Origin: Emticicia sp965283955
GTDB lineage: Bacteria; Bacteroidota; Bacteroidia; Cytophagales; Spirosomataceae
NCBI GenBank assembly: GCA_965283955.1
Contig: CBDIQW010000001.1
Span: 2,914,001 to 2,978,000 of the forward strand
DNA length: 64,000 nucleotides
Reading direction: 5' to 3'
This document shows positions 17,144 through 27,142 of the stretch, piece after piece. The notes beneath the pieces are model-generated. The model made no database searches, was not told where the DNA came from, and was given only the letters and a program-made list of their open reading frames with translations. Within the stretch, counting starts at the first letter, position 1. Every line of letters begins with the position of its first letter. A program made the position numbers and the translations under genes.

Positions 17144-17504
17144 CTTTAATATGTGTATATATCAGGCAATCACATGTATCAATAAACATTTGTGATTTTA
17201 TTTGACTCTTATATTGAAGTTTAAGTCACGATGAACCTATTAAAAATCATAATATATTTATTAAAAGGCTTGTTGAATTTACCTTGAAATGATGATAGCA
17301 TAATTTTGAATAAAATAGCAAATCAGCTCAGTAAGTATTGAAGTCACTGAATGTGCTAAAATTAGCGTATTTGAATTTTGTAATTAATTAAAAGTAGGAG
17401 AAGAGAGGAATAAGATTACCTCTGCCTTACATTGGTTATCAATTATTTTTGATAACCAGTATGAAATTTGAGGCAGATTTTTTTAATCTAACAATTTGGT
17501 TTTA
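17144..17504. other. Intergenic region upstream of the TANFOR gene
   Basis: About 360 bp, AT-rich, between the TANFOR start and the IS5 element. It must hold the promoter of the toxin locus, but I see no convincing TTTG/TAnnTTTG pair on the minus strand. Its only clear structure is the hairpin at 17421-17484. Confidence 0.5.
17421..17484 (+). terminator. Large hairpin with T7 tail
   Basis: Outer stem TCTGCCT / AGGCAGA (17421-17427 / 17471-17477) and inner stem GGTTATCA / TGATAACC (17434-17441 / 17450-17457), followed by seven T at 17478-17484. It is oriented as a plus-strand terminator although no plus-strand gene precedes it; it may insulate the locus or belong to a gene lost here. Confidence 0.5.
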
Positions 17505-18390
17505 GAGTATGTTTAAATTTTTGAATTAGCTTAAAAGGAATCGGATTTATTAACTTTGAAACGACCAAATTTTAAAGTTATGCAAATCTGTTTTGAAGAT
17601 TTATCCGATTCCCAATGGGAAGTTATGTCAAAATTTTTGAACGACAAAAGAAAACGCAAGTATAGTCTGCGATTGATTATAAATGGCATTTTAAGTATTC
17701 TTCGCAAAGGTACACAATGGAGAAATTTAGAGAAGTGTTATCCTTCGTGGCAAATTGTCTATTACTATTTTGCAAAATGGGGTAAAGACGGGACACTCGA
17801 AAGAATCAATAGCGAACTCAATAAAATGGAACGCAAAAGACAAGGCAAAGAAGGTACGCCAAGTTTATTGAGCATTGATAGTCAATCAGTTAAATCTGTT
17901 GGCTTTATTAACTCGGACAAAGGCATTGACGGTAATAAGTTTATCAATGGCAGGAAAAGACACCTCATTGTCGATACACTTGGCTTAGTCTGGGGTGTTG
18001 TTGTTCATGCGGCCGACATACCCGATGGGCAAAAAGCACATTTATTAGTCGAACACTGTTTAGGATACTTGGAACGAATGCAAAAAATCTTGGCGGCCGC
18101 CGCTGCGGTTGATGATGCCTACAAAAAAGGATTTTTACAATGGGTTGAATCAACCATTATCGGTTTAGAAATAGAGTTTGCCTCACGTCCTCCCAGCAGT
18201 AAAGGATTTGTTCCTATTAGGTGGAGATGGACTGTTGAGAGAACATTTGGCTGGCTAAACTTCTTTAGAAGGCACGCTAAAGACTATGAAAAAACAACTA
18301 AAAGTTCTGAAAATTGGATTCTTTGGACTAATTGCCAAATTATTCTAAACCGTATCAGGCTTTGACAATATTATATTTTTAAACATACTC
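17505..18390 (+). mobile_element. IS5-family insertion sequence, complete
   Basis: 886-bp element bounded by 13-bp terminal inverted repeats GAGTATGTTTAAA / TTTAAACATACTC (17505-17517 / 18378-18390) and flanked by TA on both sides (17503-17504 and 18391-18392), as in the IS427-type groups of the IS5 family. It carries one transposase gene. It sits just upstream of the TANFOR toxin locus and could affect its expression. Confidence 0.85.
17556..18365 (+). CDS. IS5-family transposase
   Basis: DDE transposase of ~269 aa. TTG 17556 is the longest start; ATG 17580 (MQICFEDLSDSQWEVM) is more likely. It has an N-terminal DUF4096-type domain (SDSQWEVM...WRNLEKCYP), then the catalytic residues: Asp in LLSIDSQSVK, Asp in VDDAYKKGF, Glu in WTVERTFGWL. 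A five-residue Ala-rich insertion (AAAAV), coded by very GC-rich DNA with a NotI site at 18093-18110, lies right before the second Asp where relatives read ILAD. It could impair activity. Single ORF, no programmed frameshift. Confidence 0.88.
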   Translation: MKRPNFKVMQICFEDLSDSQWEVMSKFLNDKRKRKYSLRLIINGILSILRKGTQWRNLEKCYPSWQIVYYYFAKWGKDGTLERINSELNKMERKRQGKEGTPSLLSIDSQSVKSVGFINSDKGIDGNKFINGRKRHLIVDTLGLVWGVVVHAADIPDGQKAHLLVEHCLGYLERMQKILAAAAAVDDAYKKGFLQWVESTIIGLEIEFASRPPSSKGFVPIRWRWTVERTFGWLNFFRRHAKDYEKTTKSSENWILWTNCQIILNRIRL

Positions 18391-18530
18391 TAAGTAACAA
18401 AACCCAATTGTTAAATACGTTTGAGAATAATTTATTGAGCAAGGGTCTTACATATAAACGTCAATTATTTTTTTAAATGAATAGTTTTTATAGGTTAAAT
18501 AGACACAAATAACATATTTAACTATAAATC

Positions 18531-20072
18531 TTACCCCGCCCAATTCTCTCTATCCAAACTACGGTACTGAATGGCCTCGGCTAAATGCTCAATTCTGATT
18601 TCTTCTGAAGCAGATAAATCGGCAATGGTTCTACTTACTTTCAAGATTCTATCATACGCACGAGCCGAAAGGCCGAGGCGTTCCATTGCTTTTTTGAGTA
18701 GAGCTTTTCCTGCGTCGCCAATGTCACAAATTTCTTTCACCATTTCGGGCGGCATCATGGCGTTTGAGTGTATTTCTGAGTAATTCTCAAAACGCTTCGT
18801 CTGAATTTCACGGGCTTTGATGACTCGCTCTCGAATTTCGGCCGATGTTTCGTTCTTGCGAGTTGAGGCAATTTGGTCGAAACTTACGGGTGTAACTTCA
18901 ACGTGCAAATCTATTCTATCCAGAAGTGGCCCTGAGATTTTATTTAGATATTTCCCGACCGTTCCAGGTGGACAAGAACATTCTTTTTCGGGATGATTAT
19001 AATATCCACACGGACAAGGATTCATACTTGCAATGAGCATAAAGTTGGCAGGAAAATCAACCGCTTGTTTGGTGCGAGAAATAACAACTTTTCGCTCTTC
19101 AAGTGGCTGACGCATCACCTCCAAAACTGTTCGTTTAAATTCGGGTAATTCATCCAAAAATAAAACACCATTATGTGCCAATGAGATTTCGCCAGGTTGT
19201 GGAAAACTCCCTCCACCAACCAAAGCAGCATCTGAAATCGTATGATGGGGCGAGCGAAAAGGTCGGCGAGCAATCAAAGAAGCTTTTACCCCCAACTTTC
19301 CTGCTACCGAATGAATCTTGGTAGTTTCGAGAGCCTCGTGCAATGTGAGTGGCGGCAGAATCGACGGCAAACGTTTAGCCAGCATCGTTTTTCCTGCACC
19401 TGGGGGGCCAATCATAATTACATTATGCCCGCCAGCAGCAGCAATTTCCATGGCACGCTTGATGTTTTCTTGCCCCTGTACGTGCGAGAAATCAGCATCG
19501 TATTCGCCAACCGAATTAAAGAAAATATCTCTGGTATCGGTGACTAATGGCTCAATTTCTTTCGCACCTGTCAGAAACTCAATGGCTTCAGTGAGTGTAT
19601 TTACTGGAATAATATCTAAGGTATTCACGATAGAGGCTTCCATTGCATTTTCGGCAGGAAGGATAAAGCCTTTGAGTTTGTTTCGGCGAGCTTCAATGGC
19701 AATCGGCAAAACCCCTTTGATTGGGCGAAGTGTGCCATCTAAGGCCAATTCACCCAAAATAACGTATTCTTCTAAACTTTTGGTAGTTCTGATTTGTCCC
19801 GAAACCGCTAAAAGTCCCAACGCCATTGGTAAATCGTAGGCCGAGCCCTCTTTACGAATGTCGGCAGGTGCGAGATTGATGACCGTTTTTTGACGAGAAA
19901 TCTGATAATTGCAGTTTTTCAGTGCGGCATCTACTCGTTGTTGACTTTCCTTTACTGCTCCATCGGGCAGCCCCACAATTGCCATTCCTGTGCCTTGTAC
20001 GACACTCACTTCAACGGTTATTAGTGTGGCATTTACTCCATAAACAGCAGCCCCGAAGGTTTTTGACAGCAT
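18531..20072 (-). CDS. comM: YifB/ComM family Mg-chelatase-like AAA+ ATPase
   Basis: 513 aa, full length for the family. An N-terminal ChlI-like domain (AIVGLPDGAVKESQQRV) is followed by an AAA+ core with Walker A GPPGAGKTM, Walker B FLDELPEF and the Mg_chelatase motif RPFRSPHHTISDAALVGGG. A C-terminal domain carries the zinc-type motif CPCGYYNHPEKECSCPP. ComM acts as a hexameric helicase for branch migration during natural transformation, so its presence is compatible with uptake of foreign DNA. Monocistronic, start ATG 20072. Confidence 0.92.
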   Translation of the reverse strand: MLSKTFGAAVYGVNATLITVEVSVVQGTGMAIVGLPDGAVKESQQRVDAALKNCNYQISRQKTVINLAPADIRKEGSAYDLPMALGLLAVSGQIRTTKSLEEYVILGELALDGTLRPIKGVLPIAIEARRNKLKGFILPAENAMEASIVNTLDIIPVNTLTEAIEFLTGAKEIEPLVTDTRDIFFNSVGEYDADFSHVQGQENIKRAMEIAAAGGHNVIMIGPPGAGKTMLAKRLPSILPPLTLHEALETTKIHSVAGKLGVKASLIARRPFRSPHHTISDAALVGGGSFPQPGEISLAHNGVLFLDELPEFKRTVLEVMRQPLEERKVVISRTKQAVDFPANFMLIASMNPCPCGYYNHPEKECSCPPGTVGKYLNKISGPLLDRIDLHVEVTPVSFDQIASTRKNETSAEIRERVIKAREIQTKRFENYSEIHSNAMMPPEMVKEICDIGDAGKALLKKAMERLGLSARAYDRILKVSRTIADLSASEEIRIEHLAEAIQYRSLDRENWAG

Positions 20073-20127
20073 AAGTTTGTATCCTATTTATTTTTAATAT
20101 GTTGTTTATCAGTGATTTATACTTTGC

Positions 20128-20769
20128 TTAATCAAAAGCATTCCTATAAATATCATTGGCCGAAAGCGTAAAATCTTCGATTTTAATATTTTTATCCAAG
20201 CCATCGTATTCGTGGTTGAGCCATTCGTTTTCGTCAATTCTAATGTAAGACGACACCTTTGGTTCATATTGATTAACCAACAAAATTTGTTTCAACGATT
20301 CTATTTTTTTGTAACAATTTAGTTTTTCCAAAAAGCCAATTCCTTCATTTGAATTTGATAAAACCTCTATCACGATTCTTGGATTTAGAGTTGCTGCTAC
20401 TTGTTTTTCTCTTGGATAAAGTTCGGTAGCACCTTTCACCACCAATACATCTGCATTGAAAGCTTTTTGACATTCGGTGGCATAAACTGGGCGATTACTC
20501 CCATAAACTCTGAAATCTTCATACCCCTTTTTTAGTAGTTGGATATAAAGGTTTCCTACGAGATTACCTACCAATAATTCGTGTATTTCGGTTGCTTGAC
20601 TCATGTATGTAATGATTTCTTTTCCATTAAATTCAACAGTTATTTCGTTTGCCTCTAAGTCTTCTATCAAGGCAAAATACTCCACTGTACTCGCCGAAAA
20701 CCGATATTCGGCTTGCTTTCCAAGTTCTTCGAGAATTACCTCTTTTAGTGTTTTCGATTGAACAACCAT
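20128..20769 (-). CDS. Uma2 family (DUF820) PD-(D/E)XK protein
   Basis: 213 aa, ATG 20769. The Uma2 core is clear: FNADVLVVKG, then NPRIVIEVLSNSNEG and KLNCYKKIESLKQILLV. Asp and Glu of these motifs form the putative restriction-endonuclease-fold active site. Function in the cell is unknown for the family, often expanded in Bacteroidota and cyanobacteria. It is one of three Uma2 genes in this window (others at 39464 and 44806); the three are diverged, so not a recent duplication. Confidence 0.85.
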   Translation of the reverse strand: MVVQSKTLKEVILEELGKQAEYRFSASTVEYFALIEDLEANEITVEFNGKEIITYMSQATEIHELLVGNLVGNLYIQLLKKGYEDFRVYGSNRPVYATECQKAFNADVLVVKGATELYPREKQVAATLNPRIVIEVLSNSNEGIGFLEKLNCYKKIESLKQILLVNQYEPKVSSYIRIDENEWLNHEYDGLDKNIKIEDFTLSANDIYRNAFD

Positions 20770-20802
20770 TTGAATATTGCATTTAAAAAATCATTCTTAC
20801 TA

Positions 20803-22284
20803 TCATTGTTCCCAACGCCAATCTTTACCAATAATCAATTCGTTTTTGAGGTTTTGTTTAATCAAAAACTCTTTGGTTTCTTGGTCGTTCATTTTTTTCA
20901 CTGGTAAAGCCTCGGCTTCTGCCAAGGCATAAAGCATCATTGCCGTGAAGCGAACGTTATTGCCGATTTGTTTTTTATCAATTAAATCAAATTTATCGCA
21001 GTTAGCGTGGTAGCAATTGTAGGCTTTTACTGGGAAATTTCCCGATGGCGAACAAACTGGCACGCCTTCAATCATAAATGGCTGATGGTCAGAGTGTAAG
21101 CCCGCAGAATTACGATTCGTATTAGTGTATGTCGAATCAATATCTTTGATTTTTGCACCAATTTCATCAAAAAACTTTTGTAATTCTGGTCGCCCCATTG
21201 CATTGAAACCTTTGGCGTTATTGACCATATCAAGGTTAACCATCAACTGAACTTGGTCGATTTTTCCTTCTTCTTTATACTTTTTTACCATTGCTTTCGA
21301 GCCAAGTAATCCTTGCTCTTCACCCATAAACATTACAAATTCGATGGTGCGTTTTGGACGGAGGTTTAGCGATTGGAAAACCCTTGCAATGTCCAGAATT
21401 GTGAAAGAACCGATACCGTTATCCATTGCACCAGTTGCCAAATCCCAAGAATCTAAGTGACCACCGATGATGATTTTCTCTTTTTTGTATTTTTTCGAGC
21501 TTCCAGGAAGGGTCGCAATTACATTTCTGGCTCTAATTGGGCGGCTGAAATTTCGCATATCAATCACGGCCAACAAATTTGGTTCGTCTTTTATCCATTT
21601 GCGAATCGCTTTTCCGCTTTCTACCGAAATACAGACCGCTGGAATCGGAATCAACTCACCAGTTACTGACGCTGTTCCTGTCAAAAGCACTCCACCGTCA
21701 ACAGCATTTGCAATAATTACGCCCGTAGCTCCGTATTTGATGGCCAAAGCTGTTTTTTCGGAACGATGCAAATTCTTCTTTCCTTTATTTTCGGGTGCTT
21801 GAATGTTGATATTAAACAACGCAATTTTTCCTTTTACTTCTGCTTTTACTTTTTCAAAGTCAGATTCAATTCCATCGCCACAATCAATAATTGGCCCTTG
21901 TAAATGTGAAGAAACTGGCGAATGTGCCAAAGCCACTACCTCAACATCACGGAAGTTATCGCTACCTTTTGGTACGATTGCCAAACTTACTGTATCTCTT
22001 GCCCAAGACTCAACCTCGAAAGGCAAATACTTAACATCAACGAAGCCGTATTCTTTAAATAGTTTATAGGCATATTCTTCTGCTTTTTTGCCGTTGGTGC
22101 TGCCTGTAAGTCGATGACCAATGGTTGAAGTAGCTTCGCCGAGTGTCTCATAAGAACGCCCACGATAAAGCACATCTTGATTGATTTTTATAAATACTTC
22201 TTCGAGGCTATCTCTCTTTATTTTAAACGAAGAAAGAGCAGCAATGATTACTAAGACGATTATCGCAAAACTCTGTTTTTTCAT
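20803..22284 (-). CDS. Exported M28 family metallopeptidase (PGCP-like)
   Basis: 493 aa with an N-terminal signal/anchor (KKQSFAIIVLVIIAALSSF). A PA-type insert at ~125-235 precedes the M28 catalytic domain. Zinc ligands and catalytic residues are visible in GGHLDSWDLATGAMDNG (His, Asp), FMGEEQGLLGS (Glu pair), NLDMVN (Asp) and the SDHQPF/CYHANCDK region (His). It resembles plasma glutamate carboxypeptidase-type aminopeptidases that trim peptides outside the cytosol. Follows the Uma2 gene's start by 33 bp on the same strand; co-transcription is possible but unproven. Confidence 0.88.
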   Translation of the reverse strand: MKKQSFAIIVLVIIAALSSFKIKRDSLEEVFIKINQDVLYRGRSYETLGEATSTIGHRLTGSTNGKKAEEYAYKLFKEYGFVDVKYLPFEVESWARDTVSLAIVPKGSDNFRDVEVVALAHSPVSSHLQGPIIDCGDGIESDFEKVKAEVKGKIALFNINIQAPENKGKKNLHRSEKTALAIKYGATGVIIANAVDGGVLLTGTASVTGELIPIPAVCISVESGKAIRKWIKDEPNLLAVIDMRNFSRPIRARNVIATLPGSSKKYKKEKIIIGGHLDSWDLATGAMDNGIGSFTILDIARVFQSLNLRPKRTIEFVMFMGEEQGLLGSKAMVKKYKEEGKIDQVQLMVNLDMVNNAKGFNAMGRPELQKFFDEIGAKIKDIDSTYTNTNRNSAGLHSDHQPFMIEGVPVCSPSGNFPVKAYNCYHANCDKFDLIDKKQIGNNVRFTAMMLYALAEAEALPVKKMNDQETKEFLIKQNLKNELIIGKDWRWEQ

Positions 22285-22453
22285 TAGATTTATTGATGGT
22301 TATAATTTGTATAGATGACAATTTCGGATTCTACCCGTAATATTAATTGTAAAAATCGTTATTTTTTTTTTTTTCCACAAAATGTCTTTATTTTTTCCTT
22401 CAATCAGTATTTTCACTCAAAACATTTTTAGCCAAACGATAAAAAATATCCCT

Positions 22454-22461
22454 TACTTTTG
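22454..22461 (+). promoter_or_regulatory. Candidate -7 box of the oligopeptidase B gene
   Basis: TACTTTTG matches the Bacteroidota consensus TAnnTTTG, 62 bp before the start codon. The -33 part is not clear. A T16 tract lies ~90 bp upstream. Confidence 0.4.
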
Positions 22462-22523
22462 TTCTGTTTCTTTAAAATAGTGTTTCAAAAATATCAATAT
22501 TCGATAATATATTCTTCAAAAAT

Positions 22524-24610
22524 ATGAGTATCCATTCAAGCATGACAAACATTGGCCTAACAGCCCCAAGCGTAGAAGTAAAACCAAAAGAAATAGTCAC
22601 ACACAACCACACTCGTATCGACAATTATTATTGGCTCAACGATCCAGAAAATCCTGATGTGATTGCATATCTGAATGCAGAAAATCAGTATTTAGACAAA
22701 GTAATGTTGCCAATAAAGCCTTTACAGGAAAAGCTTTTTGAGGAAATGAAGGGTCGAATCAAAGAGCAAGACGAATCAGTTCCTGTAAAAGATGGGGAAT
22801 ACTTTTATTATGTAAAATATGTAGAAGGAGGAGAATATCCTGTTTATTGTCGAAAAAAAGGTAACCTCAATGCCGCAGAAGAAATTCTGCTTGATGGCAA
22901 TGAAATGGGGAAAAGTAAAAAGTATTTTAGCATCGGTGGCTACGATATTACGGATAATGATGAAATCATTGCTTATGGTGTCGATACCATAAGCCGACGC
23001 AACTACACAGTGAGATTTAAAAATCTAAAAACTGGCGAAATCTATAAAGACCAAATTAAAAATACCGAAGGTGGAAGCTACGCTTGGGCGGCTGATAACA
23101 AAACCTTTTTTATATACTCCGTGACCAAAAGACCCTACTGGGCTATCAGGTTTGGCGACATGTTTTAGGAACTGACGTAAAAACCGATGTCTTGGTTTAT
23201 GAAGAAAAAGACAACCAATATTACATGGGTCTTTACCGAATGAAATCGAAAAAGTATATAGCCATCGGTAGCGACCACAACGGAATTGCTTCCGAATATC
23301 AACTTTTGGAAGCAGGAAATCCAGGGGGAGAGTTCAGAACATTTCTCTCTCGTGAGCGTGGACACGAATACGATATTGAGCATTTTGAAGATAAGTTTTA
23401 CGTAAAAACCAATATTAACAATGCTTTTAATTTCAAATTGATGGAAGTTAATGAGTATGAAACCAGCGATAAATCAAAATGGAAGACCGTCATTGAGCAT
23501 CGTCCAGAGGTTTATTTAGAAGGAATTGAGGTTTTCAAAAATCATTTAGTCGTTCAAGAGAAAAATCAAGGTCTTAGCCAGCTTCGTATCATTAATCATT
23601 CAACAAAGACAGAACATTACCTCAACTTTGGCGAACCCGCTTACGATGCAAACATTGGCTCAAACCCAAGTTTTGATACTAATATTCTTCGTTACAGTTA
23701 TACTTCTTTGACTACTCCAAATTCGACATTTGATTATGATATGAACGCTCAAACCAAGGAATTAAAAAAACAACAAACTGTTTTGGGTGGATTTGATAAA
23801 GAAAACTATGTTTCAGAAAGGGTATTCGTGACTGTACGTGATGGAGCAAAAGTACCTGTCTCAATAGTTTATCGAAAAGGCACAAAGCTTGATGGAACAG
23901 CACCACTTTTACAATATTCCTACGGCTCTTATGGTTATTCGACTGATGCCACTTTTGGTTCGAGTCGCTTGAGTTTGCTTGACCGAGGTTTTGTGTACGC
24001 TATTGCCCACATTAGAGGTGGACAAGAAATGGGGAGAGAATGGTACGAAAACGGAAAGATGTTCAAGAAAATGAATACTTTTTACGATTTTATCGACTGT
24101 TCGGATTTTCTAATTAAAAACAACTATTGTAGTCCTGAAAAACTTTTTGCACTCGGTGGCAGTGCGGGCGGGCTTCTGATGGGAGCCATCATCAATCTTC
24201 GACCAGATTTATATCGTGGGGTAGTGGCAGCCGTGCCATTTGTCGATGTCGTAACAACAATGCTCGATGAAACGATTCCGCTAACAACTGGCGAATTTGA
24301 AGAATGGGGAAATCCTAAAAATAAGGATTCTTATGAGTATATGCTGTCATATTCACCTTATGATAACGTCGAGGCAAAGGGCTATCCTAATTTACTCGTA
24401 ACAACTGGTCTGCATGATTCGCAAGTACAGTATTTTGAGCCGGCCAAATGGGTTGCTAAACTCCGTACTATGAAAACCGACAATAATATTTTATTAATGC
24501 ACACCAACATGGAAGCTGGACATGGTGGTGCCTCTGGCAGATTTGCCTCACTTAAAGAAGTAGCGATGGAATATGCCTTCATTATTGACTTGGCCAGAAT
24601 TATTGATTGA
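22524..24610 (+). CDS. ptrB: Oligopeptidase B (S9A serine peptidase), with a 1-nt frameshift
   Basis: Prolyl-oligopeptidase family enzyme that cuts peptides after Arg/Lys; no signal peptide. The frame from ATG 22524 stops at 23168 after SVTKRPYW. The rest (beta-propeller and catalytic domain) is open in the next frame to 24610. Adding one A to the A4 run at 23127-23130 gives the expected VTKKTLLGYQVWRHVLGT and one ~695-aa protein, the normal length. The catalytic triad is visible: Ser in GGSAGG, Asp in TGLHDSQV, His in EAGHGGASGR. The lesion is probably a homopolymer undercall. Confidence 0.88.
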
Positions 24611-24782
24611 ACAAATAATGGCCGATTAATCATTTTTGGATAAATAATATAGTTTTTTGTAGAAATTTCTAACATTTTTTTTTTTCTTTGCTAAAGATTA
24701 CGGATAAATTGTGACTTAAAATCCGCTGATTAGTCCAATTTTAATATTATTTCTTAGAAGAAAACAATAAAATTCCCCCAAC

Positions 24783-26540
24783 ATGAAGAAGGTAACATTC
24801 CTTTTTGTAGCGTTATTGACCTTATCGCTAACAACTCAGGCACAAGATTCTTGTAAGGTGTGTAAACCTTATAAGTGGGAAGTTGGTATTCCGCTTGGTG
24901 TCAATCAGTATTTTGGTGATATGCACTGTAGCAAGCCTTATGCTTCGGCTAACAGTATTATGATTGGTGCTTTTGTTCGTCGCCACATCAATGATTATTT
25001 TGCTGCACGAGCTCAAATTCTATTTGGTCGTTTAGCAGGAAATGACCTTGACCAACCAGATGGCAGATGGGACTATCGTCGTTTGAAATTCAAAACACCT
25101 TTAACCGAATTATCTTTATTAGGAGAATTCTACCCTTTAAAAGAAAGAAAATATACTTGTGACGGAACATTCCGCCGAACACTTTCTCCTTACTTATTTG
25201 GTGGAGTAGGTGTTGCTTTCACAAATCCAACTGTTACTGCACAAAATGCGTCACTACAAGATGATGATCCTCGTAAGTATGTAGTTGCACGTTTATTTGA
25301 CCAAGACCAAGCAAATTTGAAAAAAGCTGCTTTAGTTCTTCCTTTCGGGGTTGGTTTGAAATATAACGTTGCAGAAAGATGGACTATCGGAGCTGAAGTT
25401 GGCTACCGCTATGCTTTCTCTGACTATTTAGATGGTACGAAACTTTCTACAACTGCCCTTGGAACGGGTACAGCATTTGAACCAAACGGAAAAGCATATA
25501 ACGATGGTTATTTAGTAGCTAACTTACTTGGTTCATACCGTTTTGGTGATAAAGATGGCGATAAAGATGGTGTTGTTGACCGTTGTGATGCTTGTCCAAC
25601 TGAAAAAGGTTTACGCAAATTCCAAGGCTGCCCTGATACTGACGGCGACGGTATTCCTGACAAAGATGATGCTTGCCCAACTCAAGCTGGCCCAATGGCA
25701 TTGAAAGGTTGCCCAGATACTGACGGTGATGGTATAGCTGATAAAGATGATGAGTGTCCAACACAAGTTGGTACAATTGCGTTGAAAGGTTGTCCTGACC
25801 GTGACAAAGATGGTGTAGCTGATAAAGATGATGCCTGTCCAGATGTTGCTGGTGTGAAAGCATTGAAAGGTTGCCCAGATTCAGATGGTGATGGTATCGC
25901 TGATAAAGATGATGCTTGCCCTAATGAAGCTGGTCCTGCTTCATTGAATGGTTGCCCTGACACAGACGGTGATGGTATAGCTGATAAAGATGATGCTTGT
26001 CCAACTATCAAAGGTGTTGCTTCGGCAAAAGGTTGCCCTGACCGTGATAAAGATGGTGTAGCAGATGCACAAGATAAATGTCCGGACTTAGCTGGTTTAG
26101 CCTCAAATGATGGTTGTCCAGAAGGTTATGTAAATGGTCAATTAGTACCGAAAGGATATAGAACTGCAAGTGGTTGTGAAATTTCACAATCAGAATTAGA
26201 TGAGTTGACTTTCGCAGCTCAAGGAATCGAGTTCTATAGCGGTACAAACAAATTGAAACCAGCTTCATACAAAAAACTTGACAGAGTTTGTTCATTATTG
26301 CAAAGATGCCCAGATAGTATCTTACACATCTCAGCATTCAACGATGGAGCAAGTTCAGCAACAAATCTTCGTTCGGCTAAGCTTCGTGCTTGTGCGATTT
26401 ACGCTTATTTCTTGAAGAAAAAATGTATCAGCAAAGCTCGTATGACTTATGAAGGCCAAGGAGATGAAGACCCAAGTACAGATTATACTACACCAGATGG
26501 TAAAAAATCTAATACTCGTGTTCAATTCCAATTGAGATAA
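24783..26540 (+). CDS. OmpA-family outer-membrane protein with thrombospondin type 3 repeats
   Basis: 585 aa, signal peptide MKKVTFLFVALLTLSLTTQA. Residues ~25-250 form an outer-membrane beta-barrel-type domain. Next come about eight Ca-binding TSP3 repeats (DTDGDGIPDKDDACPT pattern, ~255-445). A C-terminal OmpA-like domain (~475-585) contains NLRSAKLRACAIYAYFLKK and ends SNTRVQFQLR. The OmpA domain is somewhat degenerate, but the Arg of the peptidoglycan-binding NxRV motif remains. It probably links the outer membrane to peptidoglycan. A strong terminator follows at 26578. Confidence 0.9.
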   Translation: MKKVTFLFVALLTLSLTTQAQDSCKVCKPYKWEVGIPLGVNQYFGDMHCSKPYASANSIMIGAFVRRHINDYFAARAQILFGRLAGNDLDQPDGRWDYRRLKFKTPLTELSLLGEFYPLKERKYTCDGTFRRTLSPYLFGGVGVAFTNPTVTAQNASLQDDDPRKYVVARLFDQDQANLKKAALVLPFGVGLKYNVAERWTIGAEVGYRYAFSDYLDGTKLSTTALGTGTAFEPNGKAYNDGYLVANLLGSYRFGDKDGDKDGVVDRCDACPTEKGLRKFQGCPDTDGDGIPDKDDACPTQAGPMALKGCPDTDGDGIADKDDECPTQVGTIALKGCPDRDKDGVADKDDACPDVAGVKALKGCPDSDGDGIADKDDACPNEAGPASLNGCPDTDGDGIADKDDACPTIKGVASAKGCPDRDKDGVADAQDKCPDLAGLASNDGCPEGYVNGQLVPKGYRTASGCEISQSELDELTFAAQGIEFYSGTNKLKPASYKKLDRVCSLLQRCPDSILHISAFNDGASSATNLRSAKLRACAIYAYFLKKKCISKARMTYEGQGDEDPSTDYTTPDGKKSNTRVQFQLR

Positions 26541-26577
26541 AATGTGAAACAATTAAGATTGTTCAGATATAGAAAAA

Positions 26578-26608
26578 GAGCAGAAACCAACGGTTTCTGC
26601 TCTTTTTT
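26578..26608 (+). terminator. Rho-independent terminator of the OmpA-type gene
   Basis: Perfect 11-bp stem GAGCAGAAACC / GGTTTCTGCTC (26578-26588 / 26592-26602), AAC loop, T6 at 26603-26608; 38 bp after the stop codon. Confidence 0.92.
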
Positions 26609-26637
26609 GTGAAATGTAGAATATTTCAATACTTTTG
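26607..26637 (+). promoter_or_regulatory. Candidate promoter of the rhodanese gene
   Basis: TTG (26607-26609), 20-bp spacer, TACTTTTG (26630-26637), fitting the Bacteroidota -33/-7 pattern. The -33 element overlaps the T-tail of the preceding terminator. Start codon is 25 bp downstream. Confidence 0.5.
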
Positions 26638-26661
26638 GAATTATAAACTCAATCTCTAACT

Positions 26662-27039
26662 ATGAAAAACTCGTTTTACCTTATTCTCTTTTTTCTTATT
26701 GGTTCATTTGGTATTTCAAAAGCACAAACAACGAACCTTACTCCACAAGAGTTTATTGCTAAAGTAAAAACCACCAAAGACGCTCAACTACTTGATGTAC
26801 GCACACCACAAGAGTGGGAAGCGGGTAAAATTGCTTCATCAAATTGCATTAATTACAATGATGCTGCATTTAAACAACAAATCGAAAAGTTAGATAAAAA
26901 TAAGCCTATTTTTGTTTACTGTGCCGCAGGCGGACGCAGCAGTAAGGCAACTCCAATCTTGCAACAAGCTGGTTTTAAGTATATTTATAACTTAACAGGT
27001 GGAGGATATAAGGATTTGGCCAGTGCTGGGGTGAAGTAA
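26662..27039 (+). CDS. Exported rhodanese-like domain protein
   Basis: 125 aa with signal peptide (NSFYLILFFLIGSFGISKAQ) and one rhodanese domain. LDVRTPQEWEAGKI marks the N-terminal signature. The active-site loop FVYCAAGGRSSKA provides the catalytic Cys near residue 92. Such single-domain exported rhodaneses may move sulfane sulfur in the periplasm; the substrate is unknown. Gene stands alone between a terminator and an inverted-repeat element. Confidence 0.88.
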   Translation: MKNSFYLILFFLIGSFGISKAQTTNLTPQEFIAKVKTTKDAQLLDVRTPQEWEAGKIASSNCINYNDAAFKQQIEKLDKNKPIFVYCAAGGRSSKATPILQQAGFKYIYNLTGGGYKDLASAGVK

Positions 27040-27052
27040 TTGTGGTTATTTT

Positions 27053-27132
27053 CACCACGGAGGCACAGATTACACGAAGAAACACAGAGTATATTCTCCG
27101 TGAAAATTCGTGCAATCCGTGCCTCCATGGTA
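27053..27132. repeat. Dispersed inverted-repeat element (ACCACnGAGGCAC type), copy 1
   Basis: Ends ACCACGGAGGCAC and GTGCCTCCATGGT pair with one mismatch. An internal part reads CACAGAG...CTCCGTG. A sister copy with perfect 13-bp ends is at 51288-51389. It lies between the convergent rhodanese and trehalase genes and could serve as a bidirectional terminator. Confidence 0.65.
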
Positions 27133-27142
27133 AATATTTCTC

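Noticed and set aside
17421..17484. Possible riboswitch in front of the IS or toxin gene
   Set aside because: Only nested simple stems with a T-tail are seen, with no conserved riboswitch motif and no fitting gene downstream on that strand.
22355..22376. Long T tract upstream of oligopeptidase B
   Set aside because: Homopolymer without a stem; not a terminator. Could be a promoter-upstream element, but there is no support.
25519..26337. Long minus-strand open frames opposite the OmpA gene
   Set aside because: They are shadows of the Ca-binding DxDGDG repeats in the plus-strand gene; the low-complexity His/Leu/Gln-rich translations have no start context or homology.
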